Source of the DNA: Chloroflexia bacterium SDU3-3
GTDB lineage: Bacteria > Chloroflexota > Chloroflexia > Chloroflexales > Roseiflexaceae
DNA: 64,000 bases
Assembly (NCBI GenBank): GCA_009268125.1
Contig: WBOU01000018.1
Span: 87,426 to 151,425 of the forward strand
Reading direction: 5' to 3'
Position 1 is the stretch's first letter. Each line of letters opens with the position of its first letter. Below, one piece after another: positions 33,276-42,450 of this stretch. Under the pieces are notes generated by a model. It was not told where the DNA came from. It saw nothing but the letters and a program-made list of their open reading frames with translations, and did no database searches. Made by a program: the position numbers and the translations under genes.

Positions 33276-34640
33276 CTAGCTCAGCTCGCCGCGCACCAAA
33301 GCCCGCGCGATCTGGTTGTGGCGCTGGATGAGCGAGGGCAGCTCGATGCCGAGCAGCTGGCCCTCCTGCACGCGCACCACGCCGTTGATTACGCTCAGGT
33401 CGACCATGGGCGGCTGGCAGAACACCAGTGCGGCCAGCGGGTCGTGCACTGCGCCGCCCGCGAAACCCAGGGTGTCGAGCCGGTAGCCGATGAAATCGGC
33501 GGCCATGGCGGGGGCCAGCACGCCGATGTCGTCGCGGCCCAGCACCTCGGCACCGCCGCGCGTGGCCAGGCGCAGCGCCTCGCGCGCGGTGAGCGCGGCG
33601 GGGTCGCCCAGCACGCGGTGCAGCAGCAGCGCCTGCCGGGCCTCGGCTAGCAGGTGCGAGCCATCGTTGGACGCCGAGCCATCCACGCCCAGGCCCACCC
33701 TGGCCCCGGCCCGCACCAGCCCGCGCAGCGGCGCGAAGCCCGAGGCCAGCCGCATGTTGGATGTGGGGCAGTGTGCCACGCCGGTGTGGGTGCGGCCCAG
33801 CCGCGTCACCTCGTCGGGGCTGGGGTGCACCATGTGGGCGTGCCACACATCCGGCCCCACCCAGCCCAGGTCTTCGGCCAGCTCCACAGGGCTGCGCCCG
33901 AAGTGCTCGCGGCAGTAGTCGTCCTCGTCGCGGGTCTCGGCCAGGTGGGTGTGCGAGTGCACGCCGTAGCTGCGGGCCAGCTCCACGCTCTGCCGCATCA
34001 GGTCGGGCGAGACGGTGAAGGGCGAGCAGGGCGCGAGCACCACGCGCAGCATGGAGTAGCGCTTGGGGTTGTGGTACTGCTCGATCAGCCGCCGCGAGTC
34101 GCGCAGGATGAACTCCTCGCTCTCCACCACGTGGTCTGGCGGCAGGCCGCCCTTCGATACGCCCACCGACATCGAGCCGCGCGTGGCGTGGAAGCGCACG
34201 CCCATGTCTTGCGCGGCCTCGATCTGGTCATCCAGCCGCGCGCCGTTGGGCCAGATGTAGGTGTGGTCGCTGGTGGTGGTGCACCCCGAGAGCATCAGCT
34301 CGGCGATCGCCACCTTGGTGCTCACCTGGATGGCCTCGGGCGTCAGCCCCGCCCAGATCGGGTAGAGCGTGCGCAGCCAGTTGAAGAGCACCGCGTCCTG
34401 CGCCCCTGGCACATTGCGCGTCAGCGTCTGCACGAAGTGGTGGTGGGTGTTGACCAGACCGGGCAGGATCACCATGTCGCTGGCGTCGATGATCGTGTCG
34501 GCCTGCTGCGGCAGGTCGGCGCTGTGCCCCACCTGCTCGATCGCGCCATCCACGATGTACATGCCGCCGTCGGCGTAGGTGGTGCCCGCGTCATCCATCG
34601 TGGCGAGCATGGCCGCGTTGCGTACCAAAAGGGTTGCCAT
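33276..34640 (-). CDS. Amidohydrolase, probably 8-oxoguanine deaminase
   Basis: A 454-residue TIM-barrel metal-dependent deaminase of the AtzB/TrzN/guanine-deaminase-like group. Metal and catalytic residues: PGLVNTHHHFVQ near residue 66, HSHTHLAET (metal His and catalytic Glu region), VWHAHMVHP and GVDGSASND (metal Asp). The combination HHHF, 'NVPGAQDAVLFNWLRTLYPIW' -like helix and SHTHLAET resembles 8-oxoguanine deaminases, which turn 8-oxoguanine into urate. That product would feed the ureide operon at 36248-43467. Other amino-heterocycle substrates cannot be excluded. The DUF3830 gene lies 42 bases upstream on the same strand, probably co-transcribed. Confidence 0.78.
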   Translation of the reverse strand: MATLLVRNAAMLATMDDAGTTYADGGMYIVDGAIEQVGHSADLPQQADTIIDASDMVILPGLVNTHHHFVQTLTRNVPGAQDAVLFNWLRTLYPIWAGLTPEAIQVSTKVAIAELMLSGCTTTSDHTYIWPNGARLDDQIEAAQDMGVRFHATRGSMSVGVSKGGLPPDHVVESEEFILRDSRRLIEQYHNPKRYSMLRVVLAPCSPFTVSPDLMRQSVELARSYGVHSHTHLAETRDEDDYCREHFGRSPVELAEDLGWVGPDVWHAHMVHPSPDEVTRLGRTHTGVAHCPTSNMRLASGFAPLRGLVRAGARVGLGVDGSASNDGSHLLAEARQALLLHRVLGDPAALTAREALRLATRGGAEVLGRDDIGVLAPAMAADFIGYRLDTLGFAGGAVHDPLAALVFCQPPMVDLSVINGVVRVQEGQLLGIELPSLIQRHNQIARALVRGELS

Positions 34641-34682
34641 AGTTGTCCTTCCTCGCTGGCGGGTAGCGCGGCGTGGCTGCGG

Positions 34683-35099
34683 CTACTCCGCCAGCTCAAA
34701 CACGATGTCTTGCGCGCCTTCCCACAGCGTCAGCTTGCCCATGGCGGGCAGCTGCTCGTGGCCATCCAGCAGCGTCAGGAAGTGGTTCCCGGCCAGCTGG
34801 CCGACCTTGCTGGAGAAGCACGCGCTTCCGTAGGGAAAGAGGATCTCGGTCTCGCTGAAGCCGCCGGGGTAGAACAGGATGTCGCCGCGCGAGGGGTGGC
34901 TGGTGTGGTTCTCGAAGCCGACGCCCAGCTGGAAGTCGCCCAGCGGGATCCAGCACGACTCGCCGCTCCAGCGGCAGTGGATGAGCTTCTGGTGGTAGGG
35001 CAGCAGCTTCAGGAATGCGGCGCAGGTCTCGGGGGCCAGCTCCTCCTCTAGGCGGGCGGTGTAGGTGAATGGGCCAGCGGTGATCTTCAGCGTGGTCAT
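34683..35099 (-). CDS. DUF3830 (cyclophilin-like fold) protein
   Basis: A 138-residue protein matching DUF3830: EELAPETCAAFLKLLPY, HCRWSGESCWIPLGD, HPSRGDILFYPGGFSETEILFPYG and GQLAGNHFLTLLDG. The family has a cyclophilin-like barrel and often sits beside amidohydrolases and purine or pyrimidine degradation genes; its function is not established. ATG at 35099 follows GAAGGAG by 8 bases; an ATG seven codons earlier has no such site. It precedes the 8-oxoguanine-deaminase-like gene and is likely its operon partner. Confidence 0.85.
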   Translation of the reverse strand: MTTLKITAGPFTYTARLEEELAPETCAAFLKLLPYHQKLIHCRWSGESCWIPLGDFQLGVGFENHTSHPSRGDILFYPGGFSETEILFPYGSACFSSKVGQLAGNHFLTLLDGHEQLPAMGKLTLWEGAQDIVFELAE

Positions 35100-35303
35100 G
35101 GGCGATTCTCCTTCGCTCATAGTATAGCGGCAGATGGGCAGGTGGCAATATATGCCGCGCCGCCACAGTGTACCGCAGCTTTCTTTCTCAAAATGTGCGC
35201 CAGTTGAGCCGATATAGGTGATCTTAACCCGTATCGTTATTCGTACAATAGAGAGTGACAACTTGCGAAACCGGCTCTATATCGAATAAACGAGAGATGT
35301 GCT

Positions 35304-36131
35304 ATGTTCCCTTCTCATGCCTCAAGCCCAGATGAGCTGCTTGCCATGATCGATGCCCAGCAGTCCATCTTCGATAGCCTGCCGATGATCTTGCTCGTGT
35401 TCGATGTGCTCGCCCCCACGCGCTATCGGCTGTCGGGCATGAACGCTATGGCCGCCCGCAGCTTCGGCGAGGATCGCACGCAGCTGCTGGGCAAGGAGAT
35501 CGGCGAGTTCATGCCGCCCGCCTCGGTCGAGTGGATTGTGGCCCAGACCGAGGAGAGCGCCCGCACCCGCGCCATGGTGGAGGGCGATCTGCTGGCCCAG
35601 ACGCCGGCTGGCCCCATGTGGCTGCGCGGCCAGATCGTCCCGCTGTTCGACGATGGTGGCCAGCTGGTGCGCACGGTGAATATTGTCGTCGACATCACCG
35701 AGCAGAAAGAGCGCGAGCAGCGCGATCAGGAGGAGAAGGACCGGATCATCGCCAGCCAGAACGCGGTGCTGGTCGAGCTGTCCTCGCCCCTGCTGCAGAT
35801 CAGCGAGAGCACTGTGGTGATGCCGCTGATCGGCGCGATCGACTCGCGGCGGGTGGAGATGATCATGCAGGAGCTGCTGACGGGCGTGACGACCTACGCA
35901 GCCCAGTTTGTGATTATCGACATCACCGGCCTGCCCATCGTAGATACGCAGGTGGCCAATGCGCTGCTGCACGCCACCCAGGCCGTGAAGCTGCTGGGCG
36001 CGAAGGTGGTGCTCACTGGCATCCGCCCCGAGGTGGCCCAGACGCTGGTGGGCCTGGGCGTCGACCTGAGCAGCATTGTGACGCTCAGCTCGCTACAGTC
36101 GGGCATTGCGTTTGCGCTTCGCCAGCGCTAG
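35304..36131 (+). CDS. PAS-STAS protein, RsbR-like stressosome component
   Basis: A 275-residue cytoplasmic protein. The N-terminal PAS domain (about 15-135, DSLPMILLVFDVLA ... RTVNIVVDITEQKERE) may bind a ligand. The C-terminal STAS domain includes VVMPLIGAIDSRRVEMIMQELL and the RsbR signature IDITGLPIVDTQVANALL, with a threonine at the phosphorylation position, then VVLTGIRPEVAQTLVGLGVDL. In Bacillus, RsbR paralogs form stressosomes and pass signals to an anti-sigma switch; here the partners (RsbS, RsbT) are not adjacent. A terminator follows. Confidence 0.9.
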   Translation: MFPSHASSPDELLAMIDAQQSIFDSLPMILLVFDVLAPTRYRLSGMNAMAARSFGEDRTQLLGKEIGEFMPPASVEWIVAQTEESARTRAMVEGDLLAQTPAGPMWLRGQIVPLFDDGGQLVRTVNIVVDITEQKEREQRDQEEKDRIIASQNAVLVELSSPLLQISESTVVMPLIGAIDSRRVEMIMQELLTGVTTYAAQFVIIDITGLPIVDTQVANALLHATQAVKLLGAKVVLTGIRPEVAQTLVGLGVDLSSIVTLSSLQSGIAFALRQR

Positions 36132-36149
36132 AATTTCCCCCCTTCTCTT

Positions 36150-36189
36150 GCCAGCGCCCTGCGGGTTTGCCCGTGGGGCGCTGGCTTTT
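36150..36189 (+). terminator. Intrinsic terminator of the PAS-STAS gene
   Basis: Stem GCCAGCGCCC/GGGCGCTGGC (36150-36159, 36176-36185) with an inner CGGG/CCCG and a TTTT tail. Confidence 0.85.
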
Positions 36190-36220
36190 CCGCGCCTTGT
36201 GGCTTTTCTCTTCAAAACCT

Positions 36221-36241
36221 CGCGCCTTCGCATCTTCGTGA
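36221..36241. repeat. Fragment of dispersed short repeat, family B
   Basis: CGCGCCTTCGCATCTTCGTG is the reverse complement of the CACGAAGAxGCGAAGGCGCG block seen in the other copies; truncated. Confidence 0.45.
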
Positions 36242-36247
36242 TATTCG

Positions 36248-38419
36248 TTACCCCTCCAGTGCCCGCAGCACGCGCTCGGGTGTCATGGGCTGGTGGTGCA
36301 GCCACACCCCGGTGGCGCGGTGGATGGCGTCGGCCACGGCGGGCGCGAAGGGCACCAGCCCCATCTCGGACATGCCGCGCGCGCCGTAGGGGCCATTGGG
36401 GTCGGCCAGCTCAAGGATGATCGGCACGATCTCGGTGGGCATGTCCAGCGCGGTGGGCAGCAGGTAGGTGCTGAAGCTCGGCGTGAGCACCTTCCCGCCC
36501 TTCACCTGAAAATCCTCCATCAGCGCGTAGCCCAGCGCCTGGGCCAGGCAGCCCTCGATCTGGCCCTCGACCTGCTGCTTGTTGATGGCCTTGCCCACGT
36601 CGTGCGCGCTGATGATTGTGAGCACCTGCACCTGCCCGGTGAGGGTGTTGACCTCCAGCTCCACGGCCTGCGAGACGTAGCCGTAGCAGTAGTTGGGCCT
36701 GCCCTCGCCGGTGATGGGGTGCAGCGGTGTGGTGGCGGGCGGGCGGTACTGTGCGGTGGCGATGGCCGGGCGATCCTCCTCCTGCCAGCGCGTGAGCGCG
36801 GCGGCGCAGGCGTCGTGCACGGCCCGCCCGCCCATCAGCGTCATGCGCGACGCCGATGCGCTCCCTGCGTTGGGGGCCTGGCTGCTGTCGTCGGTGATCA
36901 TCTGCACATGGGCTAGCGGCAGGCCCAGCCGCTCGGCGGCGATCTGGCGCAGCGCGAGGTGCGCGCCCTGGCCCACATCCGCCGCGCCCACGCGCACCAC
37001 GGCCCGCTCGACGCTGGCCTGGCCGTGCAGCTCCACGGTGGCGGTGGCCTGCTCGGGGTAGCCGAACGAGTAGCCCACGTTCTTGATCCCGCTGGCGAAG
37101 CCCCAGGCCCGCCGCACCCCTGGGCGCGCTGGCGGGCGCGGCTGCTGCATGCGGCGCTCCATCTCGGCGGCGCAGGCCTCTAGCACGGGCAGCGCGCTGA
37201 CGCCCGCTGGCAGCGTGTCGCCGCTCGGCTCGATATCGCCCTCGCGGTAGATATTCTTGCGCCGCAGCTCCAGCGCGTCCATGCCCAGCGCCTCGGCCAG
37301 CCGCGCCAGCATCAGCTCGCTGGCGAACTGGGCCTGGGGCGCGCCGAAGCCCCGGAAAGCCCCGCTGGGGATGTTGTTGGTGTAGACGGCGTAGCCATCC
37401 AGCGCGACGTTGGGGATGCGGTAGGTGCCGGTGGCCAGCAGTGTGGCGATCTTGATCACCTCGACGCTGGTGGAGGCGTAGGCCCCGCCGTCGGCCAGCA
37501 GCTCGGCCTTGGCGGCCACGATGGTGCCGTCGCGCATCGCGCCCCAGGTGCAGCGCAGGCTGATCGGGTGGCGCTTGTGGTGGCCCACCATCGACTCCTC
37601 GCGGCTCCACACAATCGCCACCGGGCGGCGCAGCTTCCAGGCGGCCAGCGCGGCTAGGTGCTGGATGGACATGTCCTCGCGCCCGCCGAACGCACCGCCG
37701 ATTGAGGCGTAGCGGATGATCACGCGCTGCTCGGGGATCTGCAGGATCTCGGCGATCTGGCGGCGGTCCTCGTGCAGCCACTGGCCTGCGGTTTCCAGCA
37801 CCAGGTTGCCATGCTCGTCGATGTGGGCTACGCCCGCCTCGGGCTGCAGGAAGGCGTGCTCCTGCCAGGTGGTGTGGTACTCGCCCTCCACCACCACGTC
37901 GGCCTCGCGCAGCGCCCGCTCGGCGTCGCCACGGCGGATGGGGATGTGGGCCAGCACGTTGCTGTGGCCCTGGTGGATCTGCACGGCCTCCACCTCCATG
38001 GCCGCGCGCGGGTCGGTGATCGCGGGCAGGTCTTGGTAGGCCACCTGCACCAGCTGCGCGCCCGCCGCCGCCGCCGCCCTGCTCTCGGCCACCACCAGCG
38101 CCACCTTGTCGCCTTCGAAGCGTACGGTGTCGGCGCAGAGCACCGGCTGGTCGCGCTCGATCAGGCCGTAGGCGTTGAAGGGCACGTCGGCGGCGGTGAG
38201 CACGGCCACCACGCCGGGGTGGGCCAGCGCCGCGCCGCTGTCGATCGACAGGATGCGGGCGTGCGGGCGGTGCGCGAACACCACCGCGAGGTGCAGCATG
38301 CCCTCGCGCACCAGGTCGCCGGGGTAGGTGGCCGCGCCGGTGACTTTGCGCAGCGCGTCGGGGCGGGGCAGCGATGCGCCGATCAGGCTTTCTTGTTTGG
38401 GGTTGTTAGGCTTGTTCAT
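36248..38419 (-). CDS. Xanthine dehydrogenase-family molybdenum-binding subunit
   Basis: A 723-residue large subunit that would hydroxylate purines at the Mo-cofactor (hypoxanthine/xanthine to urate). N-terminal SLPRPDALRKVTGAATYPGD and the Mo-pterin loops [37 protein letters not shown] and GADVGQGAHLALRQ-type segments are present. GARGMSEMGLVPFAPAV near the C-terminus contains the catalytic glutamate. The substrate assignment rests on the neighbouring allB, allC, uraH and uraD genes; members of this family also oxidise aldehydes or N-heterocycles. Its start overlaps the FAD/iron-sulfur gene by 14 bases. No XdhC-type maturation gene is nearby. Confidence 0.9.
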   Translation of the reverse strand: MNKPNNPKQESLIGASLPRPDALRKVTGAATYPGDLVREGMLHLAVVFAHRPHARILSIDSGAALAHPGVVAVLTAADVPFNAYGLIERDQPVLCADTVRFEGDKVALVVAESRAAAAAGAQLVQVAYQDLPAITDPRAAMEVEAVQIHQGHSNVLAHIPIRRGDAERALREADVVVEGEYHTTWQEHAFLQPEAGVAHIDEHGNLVLETAGQWLHEDRRQIAEILQIPEQRVIIRYASIGGAFGGREDMSIQHLAALAAWKLRRPVAIVWSREESMVGHHKRHPISLRCTWGAMRDGTIVAAKAELLADGGAYASTSVEVIKIATLLATGTYRIPNVALDGYAVYTNNIPSGAFRGFGAPQAQFASELMLARLAEALGMDALELRRKNIYREGDIEPSGDTLPAGVSALPVLEACAAEMERRMQQPRPPARPGVRRAWGFASGIKNVGYSFGYPEQATATVELHGQASVERAVVRVGAADVGQGAHLALRQIAAERLGLPLAHVQMITDDSSQAPNAGSASASRMTLMGGRAVHDACAAALTRWQEEDRPAIATAQYRPPATTPLHPITGEGRPNYCYGYVSQAVELEVNTLTGQVQVLTIISAHDVGKAINKQQVEGQIEGCLAQALGYALMEDFQVKGGKVLTPSFSTYLLPTALDMPTEIVPIILELADPNGPYGARGMSEMGLVPFAPAVADAIHRATGVWLHHQPMTPERVLRALEG

Positions 38420-39812
38420 GGGCTGCGTCCATTACGGCATCAAGGATCTTGCGGTAGCCGGTGCAGCGGCAGATGTTGCCGCTCAGCGCGCACTGGGCCT
38501 GCTGGCGGTTGGGGCAGGGCTGCTCATCCAGCAGCTTCGCGCCCGCCATCAGCATGCCCGGTATGCAGTAGCCGCACTGCACGGCGGCGTTGCGGATGAA
38601 GGCGCTCTGCAGCGGGTGCAGCTCGTCGGGGCTGCCCAGCCCCTCGATGGTGGTGACGTGCGCGCCGTTGGCCTGGGCGGCGGGGGTGAGGCACGACATC
38701 ACCGCCTTGCCATCCAGCCACACGGTGCAGGCCCCGCACTCACCCTCGGCGCAGCCCGACTTGGTGCCGGTCAGCCCGGCGTCGTCGCGCAGGGCGTCGA
38801 GCAGGGTTTTGGCCTGCGCGCCCACCAGCGTGTGGGGCTGGCCGTTGATGGTGGTGCGCACGGCCTCGACGATCCCGCCCGCGCGGGGCGTGGCGGCGGT
38901 CGCGGCGCGGTCGCTCTCCAGCAGCACCGGCTGGGCGGGCCAGAGCTCGCGCTCGCGGCCCTCGGCCAGCTGCCGCAGGCCGTCGGCGGCCATATTGCGC
39001 AGCGCCAGCAGCCGGTAGTCGGCGGAGCCGCGCACGTCGCCGATCGGCTGGGCACCCTGGGCGCACAGCCGCGCCGCCTCGGCGCATGTCGCCTCGTCCA
39101 GCTCCCGCCCCGCCAGGTAGGCGCTGGCGGCGCTGGCCAGCACCACGGTGGGCGCGAGGCATCCCAGCGCGATCCGTGCCGTGCGGATGTGGCGCATGTC
39201 CTCTTCGAACTCTAGCGCGAAGGCCAGATGGATGACCGAGATCGCCTGGGCGCGGCGCAGCCCGAGCTTTAGGTACAGCCCGCGCGAGCGCTCGCCCAGC
39301 GTGGGCACGCGGATCTCGCGCAGCAGCTCGTCGGGGCGCAGCGCGGTGCGGCGGAAGCCGGTGTAGAACGCGTGGAGCGGCACTGTGCGCTCGCCCGCCG
39401 CGCTGGCCAGCACCAGCTCGGCCCCCAGCGCCATCAGCGGGCTGATCGTGTCGTTGGCGGGCGAGGCGGTGACGAGGTTCCCGGCCACCGTGGCCCGCGT
39501 GCGGATCTGCGGCGCGCCCAGCTCCCAGCAGGCCTGGGCCAGCGGCAGCGCGCGGGCCACGCATGCGGCGCTGGCGATCACGTCGTTATGGGTGGCCAAG
39601 GCCCCGATCCGCAGCAGGCCCGCATCCTCGCGGATGTAGGCCAGCTCGCGCAGCTGGCTGATGTCGATCAGCGCGCTGGTTGGCCGCACGCCGCGCGACA
39701 GCTCGACCATCACATCGGTGCCGCCCGCTACGATCCGCGCCGCGCCCGCATGATCGCGCAGCAGCGGCAGGGCCTCGTCGAGCGTTGCTGGTTGGTAGTA
39801 GTGTTCCCACAT
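38406..39812 (-). CDS. Xanthine dehydrogenase FAD-binding + [2Fe-2S] fusion subunit
   Basis: A 468-residue fusion. Residues 1-280 are a CoxM-type FAD domain (RIVAGGTDVMVEL, RTRATVAGNLVTASPANDT, then the CO dehydrogenase flavoprotein C-terminal fold). Residues about 310-468 are a CoxS-type iron-sulfur domain with SGCAEGECGACTVWLDG (plant-type 2Fe-2S) and CGYCIPG...GNICRCTGYRKI (second cluster). The order FAD then Fe-S is the reverse of classical eukaryotic XDH (Fe-S, FAD, Mo). ATG 39812 has AGAGGAC upstream; the much longer open frame upstream is antisense noise within allB. It passes electrons from the Mo subunit. Confidence 0.92.
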   Translation of the reverse strand: MWEHYYQPATLDEALPLLRDHAGAARIVAGGTDVMVELSRGVRPTSALIDISQLRELAYIREDAGLLRIGALATHNDVIASAACVARALPLAQACWELGAPQIRTRATVAGNLVTASPANDTISPLMALGAELVLASAAGERTVPLHAFYTGFRRTALRPDELLREIRVPTLGERSRGLYLKLGLRRAQAISVIHLAFALEFEEDMRHIRTARIALGCLAPTVVLASAASAYLAGRELDEATCAEAARLCAQGAQPIGDVRGSADYRLLALRNMAADGLRQLAEGRERELWPAQPVLLESDRAATAATPRAGGIVEAVRTTINGQPHTLVGAQAKTLLDALRDDAGLTGTKSGCAEGECGACTVWLDGKAVMSCLTPAAQANGAHVTTIEGLGSPDELHPLQSAFIRNAAVQCGYCIPGMLMAGAKLLDEQPCPNRQQAQCALSGNICRCTGYRKILDAVMDAAHEQA

Positions 39813-39823
39813 AGCGTTGTCCT

Positions 39824-41188
39824 CTAGTCTGCCGTCGCTGCCAGGGGCCGCAGCAGCCTGCCGATCGGCGGGGAGACGATCGCCCCATCGCGGGCCACGG
39901 TGGTGCCGCGCACGATCGTGCGGGCGATCGTGCCCTGCATTGCCATGCCGATGTAGGGGCTGATCCTGTGGCGGTAGTGCAGGTCGTCGGCGCGCAGGGT
40001 CGCGCTCGCGCCCAGGTCGATCAGCGCCAGGTCGGCGTCGGCCCCCACGGCCAGCGCGCCCTTCTGCGGGGCCAGCCGGAAGCGCCGCGCCACAAAGGCG
40101 GCGGTGATCTCGGCCAGCAGCGCCAGCGGCAGCCCGCGCCGCAGGTGGCCCTCGGAGATCATCAGCGCCATGGTGGACTGCGCGCCCGCGATGCCGCCCC
40201 ACACCGCGAAGAAGTTATCGCTGGTCTTCATGTCGGGTGGGGCGGGCGAGTGGTCGGATGCGACCATGGGCAGCGTGCCAGCGGCGATCTGGGCCCAGAG
40301 CGCATCCTGCTCGGCCTGGGGCCGCAGCGGCGGGGCGCACTTGGCCACCGCGCCCATCCGCTCCACGTCGTCCTCGGTCAGCACTAGGTAGTGCGGGCAG
40401 GTCTCGCACGAGACATCGACCCCGCGCGCCCGCGCCTCGGCCACGGCGGCCACGCCTGCGCCGCTGCTCACGTGCACGATGTGCAGGGCGCAGCCGGTCT
40501 GCTCGGCCAGGAAGATCGCGCGGTTGATCGCCTCCAGCTCGGCGATGATCGGGCGCGAGGCCAGGTAGTCGCGCACGCCCGTGCGGCCCTCGGCCTGGGC
40601 ACGCTGGGCCAGCGCGGCGGTGATGGTGTTGCTCTCGGCGTGCACCGCCACCAGCAGCCCGTGGCGCGCGGCCACCTGCATGCCCTCGTAGAGCGTCAGA
40701 TCGTCGGCGGCGCTGAAGTCGCTGGTGCCGCTGTTTGACATAAACGCCTTCAGCCCAATCACGCCGCATGCCGCCAGCTCATCGAGCTGATCGCGGTTCT
40801 CGGGCGTCAGGCCGCCCCACAGCGCGAAGTCGATCAGGCTCGACCGCTCGGCGGCGGCCAGCTTGGCGGCGAAGCTGGCGGCGTCGCAGGTGGGTGGGTG
40901 GGCGTTCAGCGGCATCTCGCAGAAGCTGGTGATGCCGCCCGCCGCCAAGGCCCGCGTGCCGCTGGCGAAGCCCTCCCACTCGGTGCGCCCCGGCTCGTTC
41001 AGGTGCACGTGCGCGTCGATGCCGCCGGGCAGCACGTGCTGCCCGCTGGCGTCGATGGTCTCGCCCGCATCGCCCGCCAGCTCCGGGCCGATTGCGGCGA
41101 TCGCGCCGCCCGCGATCGCGATGTCGGCAGGCTCGCCGGGGGCGGCGGCCAGCCTGCCGCCGCGTATGATCGTGTCGTAGCGGGTCAT
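39824..41188 (-). CDS. allB: Allantoinase
   Basis: A 454-residue binuclear-metal cyclic amidohydrolase that opens allantoin to allantoate. IDAHVHLNEPGRTEWEGF gives the first metal histidines, GLKAFMSNSGTSDF the carbamylated lysine, VHAESN and HIVHVSSGAG further metal histidines, and MVASDHSPAPPDMK the metal aspartate. The last motif and 'EMPLNAHPPT' favour allantoinase over hydantoinase or dihydroorotase. ATG at 41188 shares a base with the TGA of allC (TGATG), so translation is coupled; 11 bases separate its stop from the FAD/Fe-S subunit. Confidence 0.93.
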   Translation of the reverse strand: MTRYDTIIRGGRLAAAPGEPADIAIAGGAIAAIGPELAGDAGETIDASGQHVLPGGIDAHVHLNEPGRTEWEGFASGTRALAAGGITSFCEMPLNAHPPTCDAASFAAKLAAAERSSLIDFALWGGLTPENRDQLDELAACGVIGLKAFMSNSGTSDFSAADDLTLYEGMQVAARHGLLVAVHAESNTITAALAQRAQAEGRTGVRDYLASRPIIAELEAINRAIFLAEQTGCALHIVHVSSGAGVAAVAEARARGVDVSCETCPHYLVLTEDDVERMGAVAKCAPPLRPQAEQDALWAQIAAGTLPMVASDHSPAPPDMKTSDNFFAVWGGIAGAQSTMALMISEGHLRRGLPLALLAEITAAFVARRFRLAPQKGALAVGADADLALIDLGASATLRADDLHYRHRISPYIGMAMQGTIARTIVRGTTVARDGAIVSPPIGRLLRPLAATAD

Positions 41189-42447
41189 CACCCTTCCTTT
41201 CGCGTCCGCGCCATGCCCGCAAGCATGGCCGCGAGCACCTCGATGGCTGCCGCCGCATCTTCCTCGCGCACCGACTCGGCGGGGTTGTGGCTGATGCCGC
41301 CCGCGCAGCGCACGAACAGCATCGCGATCGGCATGGCCGAGGCCAGGATGGCCCCGTCGTGGCCCGCGCCGCTGGGCAGGGCGTGGGCGCGCAGGCCGCA
41401 GGCCTCGATGGCTCGCTCTAGCTGGGCCGTCAGCGCGCCGTCGCAGGGCACGCAGGGGTTCTCCTGCACCTTCTCCCACTCCAGCGCCACCCCGCGCCGC
41501 TCGGCCAGATCCGCCGCCTGCTGCCGCAGGTACTCGATGGCGGCCAGCCGCACCCCGTCATCCTGGTGGCGCACATCCAGGCTCAGCGTCACATGGCCGG
41601 GGATGACGTTGCTGGCTCCCGGCGCGGCCCACAGCTGCCCCACCGTGGCCACCAGCCCCTTGGTCTCGCAGGCCAGCGCCTCGGTGAGCAGCACAAACTC
41701 GGCGGCGGCGCACAGCGCGTCGTGGCGCAGCCGCATGGGCACCGTGCCCGCGTGCCCCGCCGCACCGCTGAAGCTCAGCGCGAACCGGCTCTGCCCCGCG
41801 ATCGATGTGACCACCCCCACCGGCAGATCCAGCGCCTCTAGCACCGGCCCCTGCTCGATGTGCACCTCGCAGTAGCCCAGCAGGTCGTGGCTGGCGCGGG
41901 CGTCGCGGGCCAGCGCGGCGGGGTCGCCGCCAGCGCGGCGGATGGCCTCGGAGAGCGAGATGCCGTCCTCATCAATGGATGCCAGCAGCTGGGCGTCGAA
42001 CTGGCCGATGAAGGCCTTGCTGCCCAGGTAGGCGGTGTGGTAGCGCACGCCCTCCTCGTCGGCGAAGGCCACGATCTCGATCGCGAAGGGCAGGCGCGTG
42101 CCGCTGTCGGCCAGCTGCTGCACGCAGGCCAGCGCCACCAGGATGCCCAGCGGGCCATCGTAGCGCCCGGCGTCGCGCACAGTGTCCAGGTGCGATCCCA
42201 GCAGCAGCGTCTTGGCCCCCGGTCGGTCGGCCTCGTAGCGCCCGATCAGGTTGCCGATGTTGTCGCGTCGCACCGTCATGCCCGCGCCGCGCATCCAGGC
42301 CGCCGCCGCCAGCATGGCCGCCTCCAGCGCGGGCGTGGCGAAGCGCCGCGTGAGCCTGCCCGCCTCCTCGCTGATCTCGCCCAGCGCGCTGCAGCGCGCC
42401 ATTACCTGCGGGGCGTAGGCGGCGGGCTGTGTGCTGTGCTGCGCCAT
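41188..42447 (-). CDS. allC: Allantoate amidohydrolase / M20-family ureidase
   Basis: A 419-residue zinc or manganese hydrolase of the AllC/HyuC group that removes ammonia from allantoate. LLLGSHLDTVRDAGRYDGPLG holds the first metal His and bridging Asp; AFADEEGVRY the general-base Glu pair; VHIEQGPVLE the Glu-Gln motif; and SGAGHDGAILAS the final metal His. Context (between uraH and allB, with only 3 bases to uraH) supports allantoate rather than N-carbamoyl-amino-acid as substrate. ATG 42447. Confidence 0.9.
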   Translation of the reverse strand: MAQHSTQPAAYAPQVMARCSALGEISEEAGRLTRRFATPALEAAMLAAAAWMRGAGMTVRRDNIGNLIGRYEADRPGAKTLLLGSHLDTVRDAGRYDGPLGILVALACVQQLADSGTRLPFAIEIVAFADEEGVRYHTAYLGSKAFIGQFDAQLLASIDEDGISLSEAIRRAGGDPAALARDARASHDLLGYCEVHIEQGPVLEALDLPVGVVTSIAGQSRFALSFSGAAGHAGTVPMRLRHDALCAAAEFVLLTEALACETKGLVATVGQLWAAPGASNVIPGHVTLSLDVRHQDDGVRLAAIEYLRQQAADLAERRGVALEWEKVQENPCVPCDGALTAQLERAIEACGLRAHALPSGAGHDGAILASAMPIAMLFVRCAGGISHNPAESVREEDAAAAIEVLAAMLAGMARTRKEG

Positions 42448-42450
42448 GGG

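Noticed and set aside
39813..40202. 130-codon N-terminal extension of the FAD/Fe-S subunit
   Set aside because: The extension lies antiparallel-frame inside allB, is Arg/Ala-rich, and a good ATG with ribosome site begins the conserved FAD domain at 39812.
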